Shown piece by piece: positions 4,960 to 5,683 of a stretch of 5,683 nucleotides of DNA. How positions within the stretch are numbered: position 1 is the stretch's first letter; every line of letters begins with the position of its first letter. Made by a program: the position numbers and the translations under genes. The notes beneath the pieces are model-generated. The model did no database searches. It was not told the origin of the DNA and worked only from the letters and a program-made list of their open reading frames with translations. Source of the stretch: Dehalococcoidales bacterium (GTDB lineage: Bacteria; Chloroflexota; Dehalococcoidia; Dehalococcoidales; UBA2162). The DNA lies in the NCBI GenBank assembly GCA_020354275.1, contig CP070645.1, positions 216,471 to 222,153 on the forward strand, in the 5' to 3' direction.

Positions 4960-5307
4960 CTAAGCAGCCAGGCTTTTGCGGCGTTTTACTAATCTATTTA
5001 GATAATAGATCGCCAACGGGATAAAAATAATGATACCTATAGATAGCACAGAATTGAAACCGGTTACCATGATGCCAACCAGTACACTGGAAAACAGAAG
5101 GCCGATTGTCACCATAACAAAGGACAGTGCAAAAGATATAATAAGCCTTTCTATAACCCTGATTTGCTGAAAAATGACAAGTGTCCAGCTGAAGCCGGGA
5201 AGGAAGAAAACCAATATAGAGCCCAGTAGCATCCTGATAAACGGAAAACGATCCAGAAAGGGCAGAATAAAATCAAACATCTCTCTAACCGGAAACAACC
5301 AATCCAA
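4960..5307 (-). CDS. Short three-helix membrane protein, DUF1616-like
   Basis: A 115-residue integral membrane protein with helices at about 24-46, 55-80 and 84-103, and a basic C-terminus (RLVKRRKSLAA). The segment IRMLLGSILVFFLPGF, followed by IERLIISFALSF, matches the opening pattern of DUF1616 proteins (RxxLGxxxVLFxPGY ... IERLALSFGLS). Those are found mostly in archaea and some bacteria and have no established function. DUF1616 proteins are usually clearly longer, so this is a reduced or N-terminal-only version. The start is TTG at 5307, with AGAGGG nine bases upstream; an ATG at 5280 is the alternative. It is upstream of the geranylgeranyl-reductase-type flavoprotein on the same strand with a 61-base gap, consistent with an operon. 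A link to membrane isoprenoids or cell-surface glycans is only inference. Confidence 0.7.
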   Translation of the reverse strand: MDWLFPVREMFDFILPFLDRFPFIRMLLGSILVFFLPGFSWTLVIFQQIRVIERLIISFALSFVMVTIGLLFSSVLVGIMVTGFNSVLSIGIIIFIPLAIYYLNRLVKRRKSLAA

Positions 5308-5569
5308 TCTTTACTACCCTCTAAAACAACTTCAAATTCTTACTGTCTTCTAACCCAACCTAGCGTTGTTTCTACTGCAGAATATCGTCTCATACTGGTT
5401 TACCGCAAGCACTTAATATATCCTAATCAAAATCAAAGGCAACTTCAAGTATAGATTGTCTGTATTGAATACTACTATGAAATATGACAGAAAGACAAAA
5501 ACTTGGACTGCTGTCACTTTTCAGTAGCTTTAAATGGCTCTGTATTATGCATATTGTCCATATTGTGGC
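5308..5569. other. Low-G+C intergenic region
   Basis: I see no convincing gene here. A minus-strand frame stays open across 5423-5683, but its codon use (many ATA, AGT and AGA codons) differs from the neighbours and no domain is recognisable. Any promoter for the DUF1616-like gene must lie here. The best candidate, TTGCGG with GATATT 16 bases on, near 5382-5410, is weak. Confidence 0.4.
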
Positions 5570-5598
5570 TTGACTTTTCGACATGTATCTTATATACT
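5570..5598 (+). promoter_or_regulatory. Sigma70-like promoter firing rightward
   Basis: TTGACT (5570-5575), exactly 17 bases, then TATACT (5593-5598), each a 5/6 match to consensus. This is the best promoter in the window and the only one pointing along the plus strand. Transcription would begin near 5605 and leave the window, implying a divergent gene beyond it. Confidence 0.5.
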
Positions 5599-5670
5599 CC
5601 CTATAAAGCTGGCTTATTATATCGTGAAAATACATCCCGGCTTTAACTGGAGACTCAGACAGGAAGGTTG

Positions 5671-5683
5671 ATGCTGGCAATAC
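5671..5683 (+). CDS. Possible start of a divergent gene (four codons only)
   Basis: An ATG at 5671, followed by CTG GCA ATA, has AGGA six bases upstream within AGGAAGG and lies about 65 bases downstream of the predicted start of the plus-strand promoter. Only the first codons are visible, so nothing can be said about the product. It competes with the antisense minus-strand open frame over the same bases. Confidence 0.2.

Noticed and set aside
5423..5683. Minus-strand frame open to the window edge, possibly the C-terminus of a gene from the right
   Set aside because: Codon use and base composition differ from the neighbouring genes, no domain is recognisable, and it overlaps a good plus-strand promoter. 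Sequence beyond the edge could revive it.

Overview
The window looks bacterial. It carries a GreA-type transcription elongation domain, ribosome binding sites of the AGGAGG type and sigma70-like promoter hexamers. Every convincing gene lies on the minus strand, so the text below follows transcription, from high to low coordinates. The gene mix (tandem-domain ferritin-like protein, geranylgeranyl-reductase-type flavoprotein, DUF1616-like membrane protein, acyl-CoA metabolism enzyme) would fit an anaerobic or microaerophilic lineage such as Chloroflexota/Dehalococcoidia. That placement is a weak guess and nothing in the sequence proves it.

Right part (5683-3600): a non-coding stretch at 5308-5683 holds a good plus-strand promoter firing out of the window, possibly with the first codons of a divergent gene at the edge. 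Leftward comes a short DUF1616-like three-helix membrane protein (5307-4960), then a FAD-dependent oxidoreductase of the geranylgeranyl reductase family (4898-3705). The pair ends at a perfect 10-bp stem hairpin (3637-3611) that serves as a plausible terminator.

Middle (3600-2532): this looks empty at first sight, but the minus strand carries three small frames with coding character. They are a 44-residue single-pass membrane protein with a very basic tail and a good Shine-Dalgarno site, a 59-residue protein with a CxxC/CxC cysteine cluster 26 bases downstream, and a weaker 27-residue hydrophobic peptide. The first two probably form one transcription unit.

Left part (2531-1): an unusual fusion joins a tyrosine-recombinase-type core-binding (SAM-like) domain to a complete GreA-type coiled coil and C-terminal domain. 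Its promoter lies inside what would otherwise be a hydrophobic N-terminal extension. Next comes a promoter region with three evenly spaced TCAGGTA-type half-sites. It drives a protein of two ferritin-like bundles, each with a full set of di-iron ligands. Eighteen bases later begins a 3-hydroxyacyl-CoA dehydrogenase, cut by the window edge. The short gap and its own strong ribosome binding site suggest co-transcription of ferritin and dehydrogenase.

No tRNA, rRNA, CRISPR array, insertion sequence or integrase catalytic domain was seen.
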